The notes under the pieces: model-generated
What the model saw: the letters and a program-made list of their open reading frames with translations, nothing else
What the model was told of the DNA's origin: nothing
Databases searched by the model: none
Program-made: the position numbers and the translations under genes
Source: Planctomycetales bacterium
GTDB taxonomy: Bacteria > Planctomycetota > Planctomycetia > Isosphaerales > Isosphaeraceae
Length of the DNA: 10,030 nt
NCBI GenBank assembly: GCA_027435495.1
Contig: DAHZZC010000924.1
Location: 1 to 10,030 of the forward strand
Reading direction: 5' to 3'
Shown here: in pieces, positions 1-7,150 of the stretch
Layout: each line of letters opens with the position of its first letter
Position numbering within the stretch: position 1 is the first letter of the stretch

Positions 1-3
1 CAC

Positions 4-50
4 GCCCCCAAGGGGGGCTACCCCACGTAGACGGCCCCCTCGGGGGGGCC
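4..50. terminator. Two GC-rich hairpins downstream of the M56 gene
   Basis: Two inverted repeats sit head to tail. GCCCCC (4-9) pairs with GGGGGC (13-18) across a 3-nt loop, and GGCCCCC (33-39) pairs with GGGGGCC (44-50) across a TCGG loop. They lie beyond the 3' end of the leftward repressor-peptidase operon, where a terminator is expected. Neither is followed by a long T-run on the minus strand; on the plus strand only TT follows the second. Termination, possibly bidirectional, is inferred from position and stem strength. They could equally serve a gene to the left of the window. Confidence 0.4.
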
Positions 51-59
51 TTCCTGATA

Positions 60-78
60 CCTCGGCCTATGGCCGAGG
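60..78. repeat. Perfect 8-bp palindromic hairpin overlapping the M56 stop codon
   Basis: CCTCGGCC (60-67), loop TAT (68-70), GGCCGAGG (71-78). The TAG stop of the leftward peptidase gene (complement of 67-69) falls in the loop and stem edge. With the two hairpins at 4-50 it makes three consecutive stem-loops at the end of the transcript. It may help termination or protect the mRNA 3' end; no T-run follows. Confidence 0.5.
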
Positions 79-1257
79 AGCTTCATTCGTGGGTCGGACC
101 CTGGCTCCCACGATCGGCTTGCCCGTTACCCTGTCGCGAACGATGACATCGATCGTCCGCGGCGCGGCCGCCTCTTTCGGCTTCGCGGGCGGATCGTCGG
201 GCCGCGCCGAGGCCCGCGAGACCTCGACCGACCCCAGCAACCCGGCCGCGGCGATCATCACGAGCCCGATCACCACGCGCTCCGGCCATCGCGAGAGACA
301 CCGCGAGGCGCCTCGGGTCCGGTCGATCCAGTCCAGGCGGCGGCCGAGGCCCGGCCCCCTCGCCATCGCCATCCCGATCGACGGACCCGGTCGCCGGACC
401 AGCCCCGAGGCGACCTCGATCAACGTCGCTCGATACGCCCCCGCTCCACCAAGGACGTGGACGCAAAGATCGTCGCAAACCTGCTCGCGGACACCCGCGA
501 TCATCCGCCCGGCCATCCAGACCATCGGATGCGGCCAGTAAAGAATCTGCACCAGTTTCATCATGAGATTCCAGCCGAAATCCCCACGACGCACGTGCGC
601 CAGCTCATGAAGTAAAACGGCGTCGATCGTCTCGGAATCTGACGTGCCAACCAGCCCCTCCGGAACGACGATCGACGGCCGGAGCCATCCCGCGGCGATC
701 GGGACCGAGATTTGATCCGTCGACAGCAAATCCACCCGCCGAGCGATCCCAAGCCGCCCTCGCCATCGATCGATCGCCTCGACCCATCGCGGATCGTCGA
801 TCGACCAGGATCGGCGTCGGAGACGTCCGATCGCCGAGATCGCGACCGCCATCCCGATCCCTCGCAAGACGGCCACGATCAGATAAACGCTCAGGGTTAT
901 CTCGATCCAACCGGGATGCCACGCCGACGCCCGCGACGCGGGAGGAGCCGGCATGGGCAGGATCGTCGGCCCGAGTTCAAATGGTCGATCCTCGACGGAG
1001 GCCGGGAAAATCTCGGGTTCCGGGTCGAATCTCGTCCGAGGCGCGGCCGGGATCTCGACGCGGAGTCGAGGCAGGGCCATCGAGGCCGTCGGCAGGATCA
1101 AAAGACCGACAAGGCCGGCATTCCAGAGGGCCGAGCGGACCATGGCCCGACGGCGTCCCAGCACGAGATGACCGGCGATCGCCATTGCGAGGATCGCCGT
1201 TGAGCCGGTCGCCAGGTCTCGCGCGAGTGCGACCACCGAGCCGTGTTCGACGCTCAT
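67..1257 (-). CDS. M56-family (BlaR1/MecR1-like) membrane metallopeptidase
   Basis: A 396-residue integral-membrane zinc peptidase of the BlaR1/MecR1 type, expected to sense a signal and inactivate its partner repressor by proteolysis. Likely membrane segments are near residues 16-34, 42-61, 117-143 and 326-345. The cytoplasmic gluzincin domain has the zinc motif HELAH at 217-221, followed by RRGD, and a downstream REQVCDD (257-263) whose Glu is the usual third zinc ligand. There is no penicillin-binding sensor domain at the C-terminus as in classical BlaR1. After the last helix is a Pro/Ala-rich linker and about 25 residues (IDVIVRDRVTGKPIVGARV, 369-387) that look like the first strands of a carboxypeptidase-regulatory-like beta-sandwich, which then stops abruptly. 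ATG at 1257 overlaps the repressor's TGA (ATGA), with GGGAGG just upstream, so the two are translationally coupled. Family is confident from the zinc motif and operon partner; the sensed signal is unknown. Confidence 0.9.
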   Translation of the reverse strand: MSVEHGSVVALARDLATGSTAILAMAIAGHLVLGRRRAMVRSALWNAGLVGLLILPTASMALPRLRVEIPAAPRTRFDPEPEIFPASVEDRPFELGPTILPMPAPPASRASAWHPGWIEITLSVYLIVAVLRGIGMAVAISAIGRLRRRSWSIDDPRWVEAIDRWRGRLGIARRVDLLSTDQISVPIAAGWLRPSIVVPEGLVGTSDSETIDAVLLHELAHVRRGDFGWNLMMKLVQILYWPHPMVWMAGRMIAGVREQVCDDLCVHVLGGAGAYRATLIEVASGLVRRPGPSIGMAMARGPGLGRRLDWIDRTRGASRCLSRWPERVVIGLVMIAAAGLLGSVEVSRASARPDDPPAKPKEAAAPRTIDVIVRDRVTGKPIVGARVRPTNEAPRP

Positions 1258-1640
1258 GGAGTTCCTCCCTTCCGCTTGCCTCCGGCCCGTCGACGGAGCG
1301 CCGTGAGTTGTTCCGGGGTGATCTGCTCGTCCTCAATCAGCCGGAGCACCAGGTCCTCGGCCGAGCCGCCAAAGAGCCGAGAGAGCAGGCTCCCCACCGC
1401 CCGCCGCTGGGCCTTTTCGCGTCCGACCCGCGCCCGGTAGATGTACGCCTTCCCCCGCGATTCGTGCTCCAGGTAGCCCTTTGTTTCCAGTACCCGGAGC
1501 AGCGTTCGGACGGTCGAGTCGTGGGGCGCCTCGGGCATCGCCTCCCGAACCTGCTCGGCCGACGCCTCACCCAGCCGCCAGACCACCTCCATGATCTGGG
1601 CCTCTCGGGCCGTCAACGCCTCTTCTTGCGGTCGGACCAT
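1254..1640 (-). CDS. BlaI/MecI/CopY-family transcriptional repressor
   Basis: A 128-residue winged-helix repressor of the BlaI/MecI family. The N-terminal wHTH covers about residues 8-70: LTAREAQIMEVVW (helix 1), the SAEQVREAM helix, STVRTLLRVLETKGYLEH (recognition helix leading into the wing) and KAYIYRA (wing strand). The rest (about 73-115) is the helical dimerisation and cleavage region typical of the family, with a basic tail. Members bind as dimers to dyad operators and are removed by proteolysis from the adjacent M56 peptidase, which is the next gene and overlaps by 4 bp. Start at 1640 is supported by AGGAGG ending 6 nt upstream, and a sigma70-like promoter lies in the gap behind it. 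Repeats at 1651-1666 and 1713-1728 are candidate autoregulatory operators. The target regulon is not evident here; no beta-lactamase is seen. Confidence 0.93.
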   Translation of the reverse strand: MVRPQEEALTAREAQIMEVVWRLGEASAEQVREAMPEAPHDSTVRTLLRVLETKGYLEHESRGKAYIYRARVGREKAQRRAVGSLLSRLFGGSAEDLVLRLIEDEQITPEQLTALRRRAGGKRKGGTP

Positions 1641-1650
1641 TGCCAGCCTC

Positions 1651-1666
1651 CTGTGAATTCTCTAAC
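1651..1666. promoter_or_regulatory. Candidate repressor operator, copy 1 (downstream of promoter)
   Basis: CTGTGAATTCTCTAAC on the plus strand matches the copy at 1713-1728 at 13 of 16 positions. It extends to an imperfect dyad, CTGT-N10-ACAG (1651-1668). It lies between the predicted start site and the Shine-Dalgarno of the repressor gene, a position suited to repression. The assignment to BlaI-type binding is inference. Confidence 0.4.
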
Positions 1667-1676
1667 AGATACCAGC

Positions 1677-1705
1677 AAGATAGCCCCGCGCGCCGGCCGC
1701 GTCAA
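1677..1705 (-). promoter_or_regulatory. Sigma70-type promoter for the repressor-peptidase operon
   Basis: On the minus strand TTGACG (-35, complement of 1700-1705) is followed after exactly 17 bp by TATCTT (-10, complement of 1677-1682). The predicted start is near 1670, giving a leader of about 30 nt before the repressor ATG at 1640 and its AGGAGG. The -35 matches TTGACA at 5 of 6 positions and the -10 matches TATAAT at 4 of 6. Not experimentally shown. Confidence 0.65.
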
Positions 1706-1712
1706 TCCTCTT

Positions 1713-1728
1713 CTGTGAGTTGTTTAAC
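1713..1728. promoter_or_regulatory. Candidate repressor operator, copy 2 (upstream of promoter)
   Basis: CTGTGAGTTGTTTAAC is the second copy of the 16-bp direct repeat. It starts 62 bp from copy 1, close to six helical turns, so both would face the same side of the DNA. It sits just behind the -35 box and overlaps the last codon and stop of the EamA gene (TAA, complement of 1724-1726). Function is inferred from the arrangement only. Confidence 0.4.
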
Positions 1729-2782
1729 GGGTGGATTCAGGGGTCGAAAAGTCCCGTGGAGTCTCGCTGAGTCCAACAACGTTGCCGAGGATGATGAGCG
1801 TGCCACCGATCAGGAGTGAGGCATGGAAGTGTTCGGAGGGCTCGTCGACGCCGATGGCGGGACCGAGCAGGCCGGGTAGCCAGAGGGCCCAGAGCGTCGC
1901 GAAAACGGGCTCCATCGTGTAGATCGACGACGCCTGCACGGGCGAGACCTCGGGCTGGAACCGGTTCATCAGCCAGAAGGCGAGGGTCGAGCAGAGCGCG
2001 GCGGTGATCGCCGTGAGGACGAGGAAAGGGACGTCGGCCAGCAGCGCGGTCCATCCTGAGAATCCCGACGGCGAGGGCCGCGCCAGGGCACCAGCCGCGC
2101 CCACGACCGCCGCGACCACGACCACCCCCAGGAACATCCCGGCAGTGAGCCGTTCCGACGGCATCCGTCGGGCGAAGAGGTCGACCGCGACGACCTGGAA
2201 GGCGAAGATGAATGCAGCCGCAATCGTCAATCCATCGCCCAGGCCGACCCGTGCTCCGACGTCGGCGGACAGGCGAAGGCCGATCGGGCCGCCAGCGACG
2301 AACAGGCCGGTGAGGAAGGCCGTTCCGAGGATCGCGATCGAGGCGCCCATCATCGCGGCGATCCTCGGTCGTCGACGCTCGACGGCGATCATCACGATCG
2401 GCGTGAAGGCCACGCAGAGGCTTGTCAGGAAACCGCTTCGCGACGATGGGATCTCGTTCAGCCCGGCGACCTGGAACAGGAATCCGGCCGCGAACGGCAG
2501 GCCGACGCCGATCCCCATCCCCCACTCGGCCGCCGTGAGCCCTCGAAAGAGCCCGGGCGCCGCCAGGCCGAGAAACGCCATGGCCATCGCGAATCGGACC
2601 GCCATGTAGAATGAGGCCCGCGTCACCTGGTCGACGAGGATCGACGCCGTCGACATGCCCCCAGGCGCGGCAGGCACGGCCCGCACCATCAGGACGTTGA
2701 TCATCCGCATCAGCGGGAACGAGAGGCCCCACAGCGACGTCGTCGCGACCAGGGCGAGGATCGCGCGTCCTCGTCGATTCAT
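1724..2782 (-). CDS. EamA-family (DMT superfamily) transporter
   Basis: A 352-residue polytopic protein with the two-repeat, roughly ten-helix layout of the drug/metabolite transporter superfamily. The first repeat begins with the family-typical TTSLWGLSFPLMR near residues 14-26 and includes RFAMAMAFLGL. The second ends with SSIYTMEPVFATLWALWLPG, matching the family's conserved end-of-repeat pattern (small residues, then MEPVF), followed by a last helix LLIGGTLIILGNVVGL. Substrate cannot be predicted; EamA proteins export amino acids, nucleotide derivatives or other metabolites. Start at 2782 is set by an excellent AGGAGGTGA 9-18 nt upstream. It is transcribed divergently from the formate dehydrogenase cassette and in the same direction as the repressor operon, 83 bp ahead of it. 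The repressor has its own promoter, so the two need not be co-expressed. Confidence 0.88.
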   Translation of the reverse strand: MNRRGRAILALVATTSLWGLSFPLMRMINVLMVRAVPAAPGGMSTASILVDQVTRASFYMAVRFAMAMAFLGLAAPGLFRGLTAAEWGMGIGVGLPFAAGFLFQVAGLNEIPSSRSGFLTSLCVAFTPIVMIAVERRRPRIAAMMGASIAILGTAFLTGLFVAGGPIGLRLSADVGARVGLGDGLTIAAAFIFAFQVVAVDLFARRMPSERLTAGMFLGVVVVAAVVGAAGALARPSPSGFSGWTALLADVPFLVLTAITAALCSTLAFWLMNRFQPEVSPVQASSIYTMEPVFATLWALWLPGLLGPAIGVDEPSEHFHASLLIGGTLIILGNVVGLSETPRDFSTPESTR

Positions 2783-2791
2783 CGGCTCGCG

Positions 2792-2800
2792 TCACCTCCT
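2792..2800 (-). promoter_or_regulatory. Shine-Dalgarno of the EamA gene
   Basis: The complement reads AGGAGGTGA, a full match to the anti-Shine-Dalgarno. It ends 9 nt before the ATG at 2782-2780 and fixes that start. Confidence 0.8.
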
Positions 2801-2846
2801 GTTGCGATCCATCGACCCGACCGGCACGTGACGGCGGGGCCACTTT

Positions 2847-2852
2847 TATAAT
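2847..2852 (+). promoter_or_regulatory. Perfect -10 box (TATAAT) ahead of the formate dehydrogenase cassette
   Basis: TATAAT lies in a short AT-rich patch (TTTTATAATG) that stands out in the GC-rich 168-bp divergent region. I see no convincing -35 at 16-18 bp, so an activator may be required. Transcription would begin near 2859, giving a leader of about 90 nt. The same patch read on the other strand (TATAAA) could serve the divergent EamA gene. No sigma54 -24/-12 pair was found. Confidence 0.4.
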
Positions 2853-2862
2853 GCCCAGCCCC

Positions 2863-2923
2863 AGGCGAGGAGAAGCCCGATCGCCTCGGCACGACTCTTG
2901 CAGGGGATCGGCGTCGAACCGAT
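2863..2923 (+). other. Leader with two predicted small hairpins
   Basis: Within the predicted untranslated leader, AGGCGA (2863-2868) can pair with TCGCCT (2881-2886), and ATCGG (2907-2911) with CCGAT (2919-2923) across a 7-nt loop. On the opposite strand the second hairpin reads as a tRNA T-arm (loop TTCGACG) followed by CCCCTGCA. No known riboswitch family was recognised. The structures are short and may be chance. Confidence 0.25.
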
Positions 2924-2950
2924 GATCCAGACGCACCGGGAGCCCTGACA

Positions 2951-5900
2951 ATGTTCGAGCTGCCGATCCTCGGCCGCGCCGGTTGGCCGCGACGCCGGCC
3001 TCAGCCCTTCAGTCCGCAATCGGTCGCCAAGGCGTCTCGACTCCGAGGCGCCACTGTCACGCCGAGCGTCTGCCCGTATTGCGCCGTCGGCTGCGGCCAG
3101 CTTATCTACACGAAGGCCGGCCGGCTCATCGATATCGAGGGCGATCCCCGCAGCCCGATCAACGAGGGGACCCTCTGTCCGAAGGGCGCCAACGCCTTCG
3201 AGCTGGCCGTCAATCCGAATCGTCTGACGAAGGTCCACTATCGCGCTCCGCACTCCGACCGATGGGAGATCAAGGACCTCGACTGGGCGATGGACCAGAT
3301 CGCCCTCCGCGTGAAGGCAGCCCGCGACGCCGACTTCACCGCGACCGATTCCGAGGGTCGGCGGCTGAACTCGGTTCGAAACATCGGCACTCTCGGCGGA
3401 GCCACGCTCGATGTCGAGGAAAACTATCTGATCAAGAAGCTCTTCACGGCCGGGCTGGGTGTGGTCTCGGTTGAGAACCAGGCGCGGATATGACACTCCG
3501 CCTCGGTGCCCGGTCTGGGCGCCTCGTTCGGCCGCGGCGCGGCCACCAACACGCAGCAGGACTTCATCAACAGCGACTGCATCCTCATCATGGGCTCGAA
3601 CATGGCCGAGGCTCATCCGGTCGGCTTCCGATGGCCGATGAAGGCGAAGGAGCGAGGCGCGACGCTCATCCACGTCGATCCCCGCTACTCGCGCACCTCG
3701 GCCCACTGCGACCTCTTCGTCGGCATTCGGACCGGCAGCGACATCGCCTTCCTGGGCGGGCTGATCAACTACGTCCTGACGCATGAGCGCTGGTTCAAGG
3801 AATACGTCCTGGCCTACACGAACGCCTCGGTTCTCATTGAGCAGGGTTACAAGGACACCGAGGACCTCGACGGCCTCTTCAGCGGCTTCAATCGCGAGTC
3901 CCGGTCCTACGACGCGAGCGAGGGCCACTGGGGCTACGAGGGCTCTCCAGGCGACCGGCCCGACGACGCCGAGGAAACCAGAGAGGCCGCCGGCCGCGGT
4001 GGCCAGGGCATCCACGGCTACGGTCTGATGGGCGGCGCGATCTCGCACGGCCAGCCCCGCTCCGAGATGACCGCCGCGCCAGCCGGCGAGCCGCCCCGCG
4101 ACCCGACCCTGAAACACCCGCGCTGCGTGATGCAGATCCTCCGCCGCCACTTCGCCCGATATACCCCCGAGACCGTCGCCCGGGTCTGCGGCTGCTCGGC
4201 GGAGGAGTTCACCCGCGTCGCCGAGCTTCTCTGCGAGAACTCGGGGCGCGACCGCACGTCCATGATCGTCTACGCGGTCGGCTGGACCCAGCACACAACC
4301 GGCGTCCAGATGATTCGGGCCGCCAGCATCCTTCAACTGCTCCTCGGCAACATCGGTCGGCCCGGCGGCGGGATCATGGCCATGCGCGGCCATTCGAGCA
4401 TCCAGGGCTCGTCCGACGTCCCGACCCTCTACGACCTTCTTCCCGGCTACCTGCCCCAGCCTGCCGCCGACCCCGGCCACGACACCCTCGACGGCTACAT
4501 CGAGCACGAGGGTCTGCCAACCGGCTACTGGGTCCACTTTCGCAAGTTCGTCGTCAGCCTGCTGAAGGCCTACTACGGTGAGGCCGCCCAACCCGAGAAC
4601 GATTTCCGATATGACTGGCTTCCCAGGATCGACGGCGATTACTCGCAGCTCCTGACCTTCGAGCGGATGTCTCGCGGCGAAATGACCGGGTACCTCGTCC
4701 TCGGTCAGAACCCCGCCGGCGGCGGCCCGAACGCTGGACTTCACCGCGCCGGCCTGCGACAGCTCGACTGGCTCGTCGTCGTCGACTGGTTCCCGACCGA
4801 GACCGCAACGTTCTGGAAAAACGACCCCGACGCCCCAACTCCCGACCAGATCAAGACCGAAGTCTTCCTGATCCCAGCAGCCTCGAGCCCCGAGAAGGAA
4901 GGCACGCTCACCAACACCCAGCGCCTCCTGCAATGGCACAGCAAGGCGCTCGACCCTCCCGACGACTGCCGGTCCGACGCCTGGTTCGTCTACAATCTCG
5001 GCAAGCGGCTCCGAGCCCTGTACTCCGGCTCAACCGACCCGAAGGATCAGCCGCTGCTTAACCTCACCTGGGACTACGACCACAAAAGCCCCCAGCGCCT
5101 GCCCGACGGGACTCTCAGCCGGATCGAGGGGGAGCCGGACATCGACCGGATCCTCCGGGAGATCAACGGTCGGAAGCTCGACGAGATCGACCCCAGAACC
5201 GGCCGCCCACGCCTGCTCTCCGGCTTCTCCGAACTGAAGGACGACGGATCGACCGACTCCGGATGCTGGCTCTACGGCGGCGTCTACCCCGAGCCAGAAC
5301 GCAACCGCGCTGCCGATCGGAAGGTGAACCCAGGTCAGGGCATCCAGCCCGACTGGGGATTCGCCTGGCCGGACAATCGCAGGATCATGTACAACCGCGC
5401 GTCGGCCGATCCCGAGGGTCGTCCCTGGTCGGATCGAAAAAAGCTGATCTGGTGGGACGAGGCGCAGCAGCGATGGGTCGGCCACGATGAGCCCGACTTC
5501 GAGCCCGAGAAGCCGCCGGGCTACCGTCCCGCGCCCGACGCCGAGGGGATGGAGGCGATCGCGGGTGACGAGCCGTTCATCATGAAGCCTGACGGGGTTG
5601 CCTGGCTCTTCGCTCCCGGCGCGATCAAGGACGGCCCGCTCCCCGCCCATTACGAGCCGGTCGAGTCGCCGGTCGGAAATCGGCTCTACCCAGACGTGGC
5701 GCACTCGCCGACGGTCCGCCTCCTTCGCGGTCCGCTCAACCCACTGGCCGATACGCCAACGCCCGAGTTCCCGGTGGTTGCCTTCACCTTCCGCCTGACC
5801 GAGCACTACCTCAGCGGACCGATGAGCCGGTTCAACGGCTGGCTCAACGAATTGCAGCCCGAGATGTTCGTCGAGCTGAGTCCCGAACTGGCCGAGGAAC

Positions 5901-6283
5901 GAGGTATCGAGCACGGAGGATGGCTGACCGTCCGCTCGCCGCGCGGCCGGATCGAGGCCCGAGCGATGGTCACCCGCCGCATCCGCCCGCTTCTCGTCGA
6001 GGGCCGGACCGTCCACCAGATCGGCCTGCCATTTCACTGGGGCTACGCGGGCGCCAGCGTCGGCGGGAACGCCAACGATCTCACCTCGGTGCTAGCCGAC
6101 CCGAACGTCAGCATGCACGAGGCGAAAACGTTCACGTGCCAGGTCGAGCCCGGGCGCCTGGCTGGCCCGGTCGCCCGTCCGACCGTTCCGCCCACCGCCT
6201 GGCCCGACACCCGACCGATCCCTGAGACGCCGACGGCCTCGCAGCCGGAGGGGAAGTTCGTCCGATCGGAGCCGCCCCAATGA
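2951..6283 (+). CDS. fdnG: Formate dehydrogenase (FDH-N type) catalytic subunit, selenoprotein
   Basis: Molybdo/tungsto-bis-MGD enzyme oxidising formate to CO2; 1110 residues when the in-frame TGA at 3491-3493 is read as selenocysteine. The N-terminal 4Fe-4S site is C41-x2-C44-x3-C48 and C76 (CPYCAVGC ... LCPKG), with the Lys of CPKG at 78. Sec181-His182 occupies the active-site position, preceded by the family signature VENQARI and followed by the PGLGASFGRGAATN region. Mo-cofactor domains follow (VGWTQHTTGVQ, LLGNIGRPGGG, LGQNPAGGGPN). The C-terminal molybdopterin-dinucleotide domain begins near residue 945 (FRLTEHYLSGPMSRF) and ends with LPFHWGY, as in FdnG/FdoG. A hydrophilic linker (about 327-383) precedes DPTLKHPRC. 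The start has GGGAG 8 nt upstream. No Tat motif or hydrophobic leader is seen, so a cytoplasmic location is inferred. The reading frame is the same on both sides of the TGA. The stop overlaps the next ATG (ATGA). An automatic caller would probably split this into a 180-residue fragment and a GTG-initiated ORF at 3506. Confidence 0.93.
3491..3493 (+). other. Selenocysteine codon (UGA) in formate dehydrogenase
   Basis: The TGA sits between VENQARI and HSASVPGLG, exactly where FDH-N-type enzymes carry active-site Sec or Cys followed by His. Full homology continues in frame on both sides, which rules out a frameshift and argues against simple gene decay. selA, selB, selC and selD are not in the window and must lie elsewhere. 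Confidence 0.92.
3505..3523 (+). promoter_or_regulatory. Bacterial SECIS element
   Basis: GGTGCCC (3505-3511), loop GGTCT (3512-3516), GGGCGCC (3517-3523): a continuous 7-bp stem with one G-U pair. It starts 11 nt after the UGA. The GGUC-type apical loop and its distance from the UGA match what I recall of the E. coli fdhF SECIS recognised by SelB. Unlike that element, no bulged U is evident in the stem. It is within coding sequence, as usual for bacterial SECIS. Confidence 0.85.
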
Positions 6284-7149
6284 CCACCCGAGAGCTGGAA
6301 GTCCCCGCGACCGCGCCGCCCTCCGGCCCGGTCGCGACGATCCTCGGGCCGTTCCTGCCGGTCGATCGTCCCGAACCGCGCACACCAACCGGCTTCTACA
6401 CCGACACCACAATCTGTATCGGCTGCAAGGCGTGTGAAGTGGCCTGCAAACAGTGGAACCAGCTCCCGTCTGATGGAATGCACTGGTCAGGAGACAGCTA
6501 CGACAACACCGAGTCGCTCTCAGCGACCTCGTGGCGGCATGTCAAGTTCATCGAGCAGTTTGCCTCGGCCGGCACCCAGGGGCCCTCTCGCTGGCTGATG
6601 ATGAGCGACGTCTGCAAACACTGTACTGCTGCCCCCTGCCAGCACGCCTGTCCGACCGGTGCGATCATCTACAACGAGTTCTCGAACGTGTACATCCAGC
6701 CGGACATCTGCAACGGCTGCGCCTACTGCATCGCGGCCTGCCCGTTCGGCGTGATCACGCGGAGCAACCTCGATGGCCACGCCCACAAGTGTACGCTCTG
6801 CTACGACCGCCAGCGCGATGGGCTGGTCCCGGCGTGCGCCAAGGCGTGCCCGACGGCCTCGATCCAGTTCGGCCCGATCGACGAACTGCGTGACCGGGCG
6901 CGTCGGCGGGTCGAGGAACTCAAATCGCGGGGGACCTCGAGCGCCTACCTCTACGGTGACGCCCCGACCGAGAACTACTCCAATCTTCATTCGTTTTATC
7001 TGCTGGTGGATCGCCCCTCGACGTACGGGCTGCCGGAATCGCCGTTCAATCCCTGGCTGCGGATGAGGGGCGACTACCTCCGATCGCTGTTCGGCGGCCT
7101 GGCGGGGATCGTGGTGCTCCTCATCGTCTGGACCCTCCGGATGCCCTGA
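6280..7149 (+). CDS. fdnH: Formate dehydrogenase iron-sulfur (beta) subunit
   Basis: A 289-residue ferredoxin-like electron-transfer subunit of the FdnH/HybA/DmsB type. Four Cys motifs bind four 4Fe-4S clusters: C46/49/52/56 (CIGCKACEVAC), C112/115/120/124 (CKHCTAAPCQHAC), C144/147/150/154 (CNGCAYCIAAC) and C171/174/186/190 (CTLC...CAKAC). It would carry electrons from the catalytic subunit to the membrane partner. A single C-terminal hydrophobic helix (about 267-286), as in FdnH, probably anchors it. Around residues 10-35 is a Pro-rich extension before the first cluster domain. The ATG at 6280 overlaps the catalytic subunit's TGA by 4 bp, and the stop is 1 bp before the next gene, so the three subunits are translationally coupled. 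Confidence 0.95.
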   Translation: MTTRELEVPATAPPSGPVATILGPFLPVDRPEPRTPTGFYTDTTICIGCKACEVACKQWNQLPSDGMHWSGDSYDNTESLSATSWRHVKFIEQFASAGTQGPSRWLMMSDVCKHCTAAPCQHACPTGAIIYNEFSNVYIQPDICNGCAYCIAACPFGVITRSNLDGHAHKCTLCYDRQRDGLVPACAKACPTASIQFGPIDELRDRARRRVEELKSRGTSSAYLYGDAPTENYSNLHSFYLLVDRPSTYGLPESPFNPWLRMRGDYLRSLFGGLAGIVVLLIVWTLRMP

Positions 7150-7150
7150 G

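Noticed and set aside
981..1718. Plus-strand open frame opposite the repressor and peptidase genes
   Set aside because: Low-complexity Arg/Pro/Ser-rich shadow translation without motifs; the opposite strand encodes recognisable proteins.
2821..2850. Sigma54 promoter (CCGGCACGTGACGGCGG)
   Set aside because: GGCAC resembles the -24 element, but no GC/TTGC -12 element follows at the required spacing.
2899..2995. tRNA-Sec (selC) gene on the minus strand beside the selenoprotein gene
   Set aside because: Only a T-arm-like hairpin and a possible 3' acceptor strand are present; no complementary 5' acceptor, D-arm or UCA anticodon arm could be found upstream.
2846..4939. Long minus-strand open frame (about 697 codons) opposite the formate dehydrogenase gene
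   Set aside because: It mirrors the catalytic gene in a high-GC sequence, has no recognisable domain or supported start, and the plus-strand protein has unmistakable family motifs throughout.
5030..6037. Minus-strand open frame opposite the 3' half of the formate dehydrogenase
   Set aside because: Shadow frame with no recognisable domain, fully inside a well-supported gene.
3506..6283. Separate 925-residue gene starting at GTG 3506
   Set aside because: The GTG lies inside the SECIS stem, has no ribosome binding site of its own, and the frame is continuous with the upstream part through the Sec codon.
2951..6283. Formate dehydrogenase as a pseudogene broken by a nonsense mutation
   Set aside because: The only in-frame stop is TGA, exactly at the Sec position with a SECIS-like hairpin after it, and the rest of the operon is intact.
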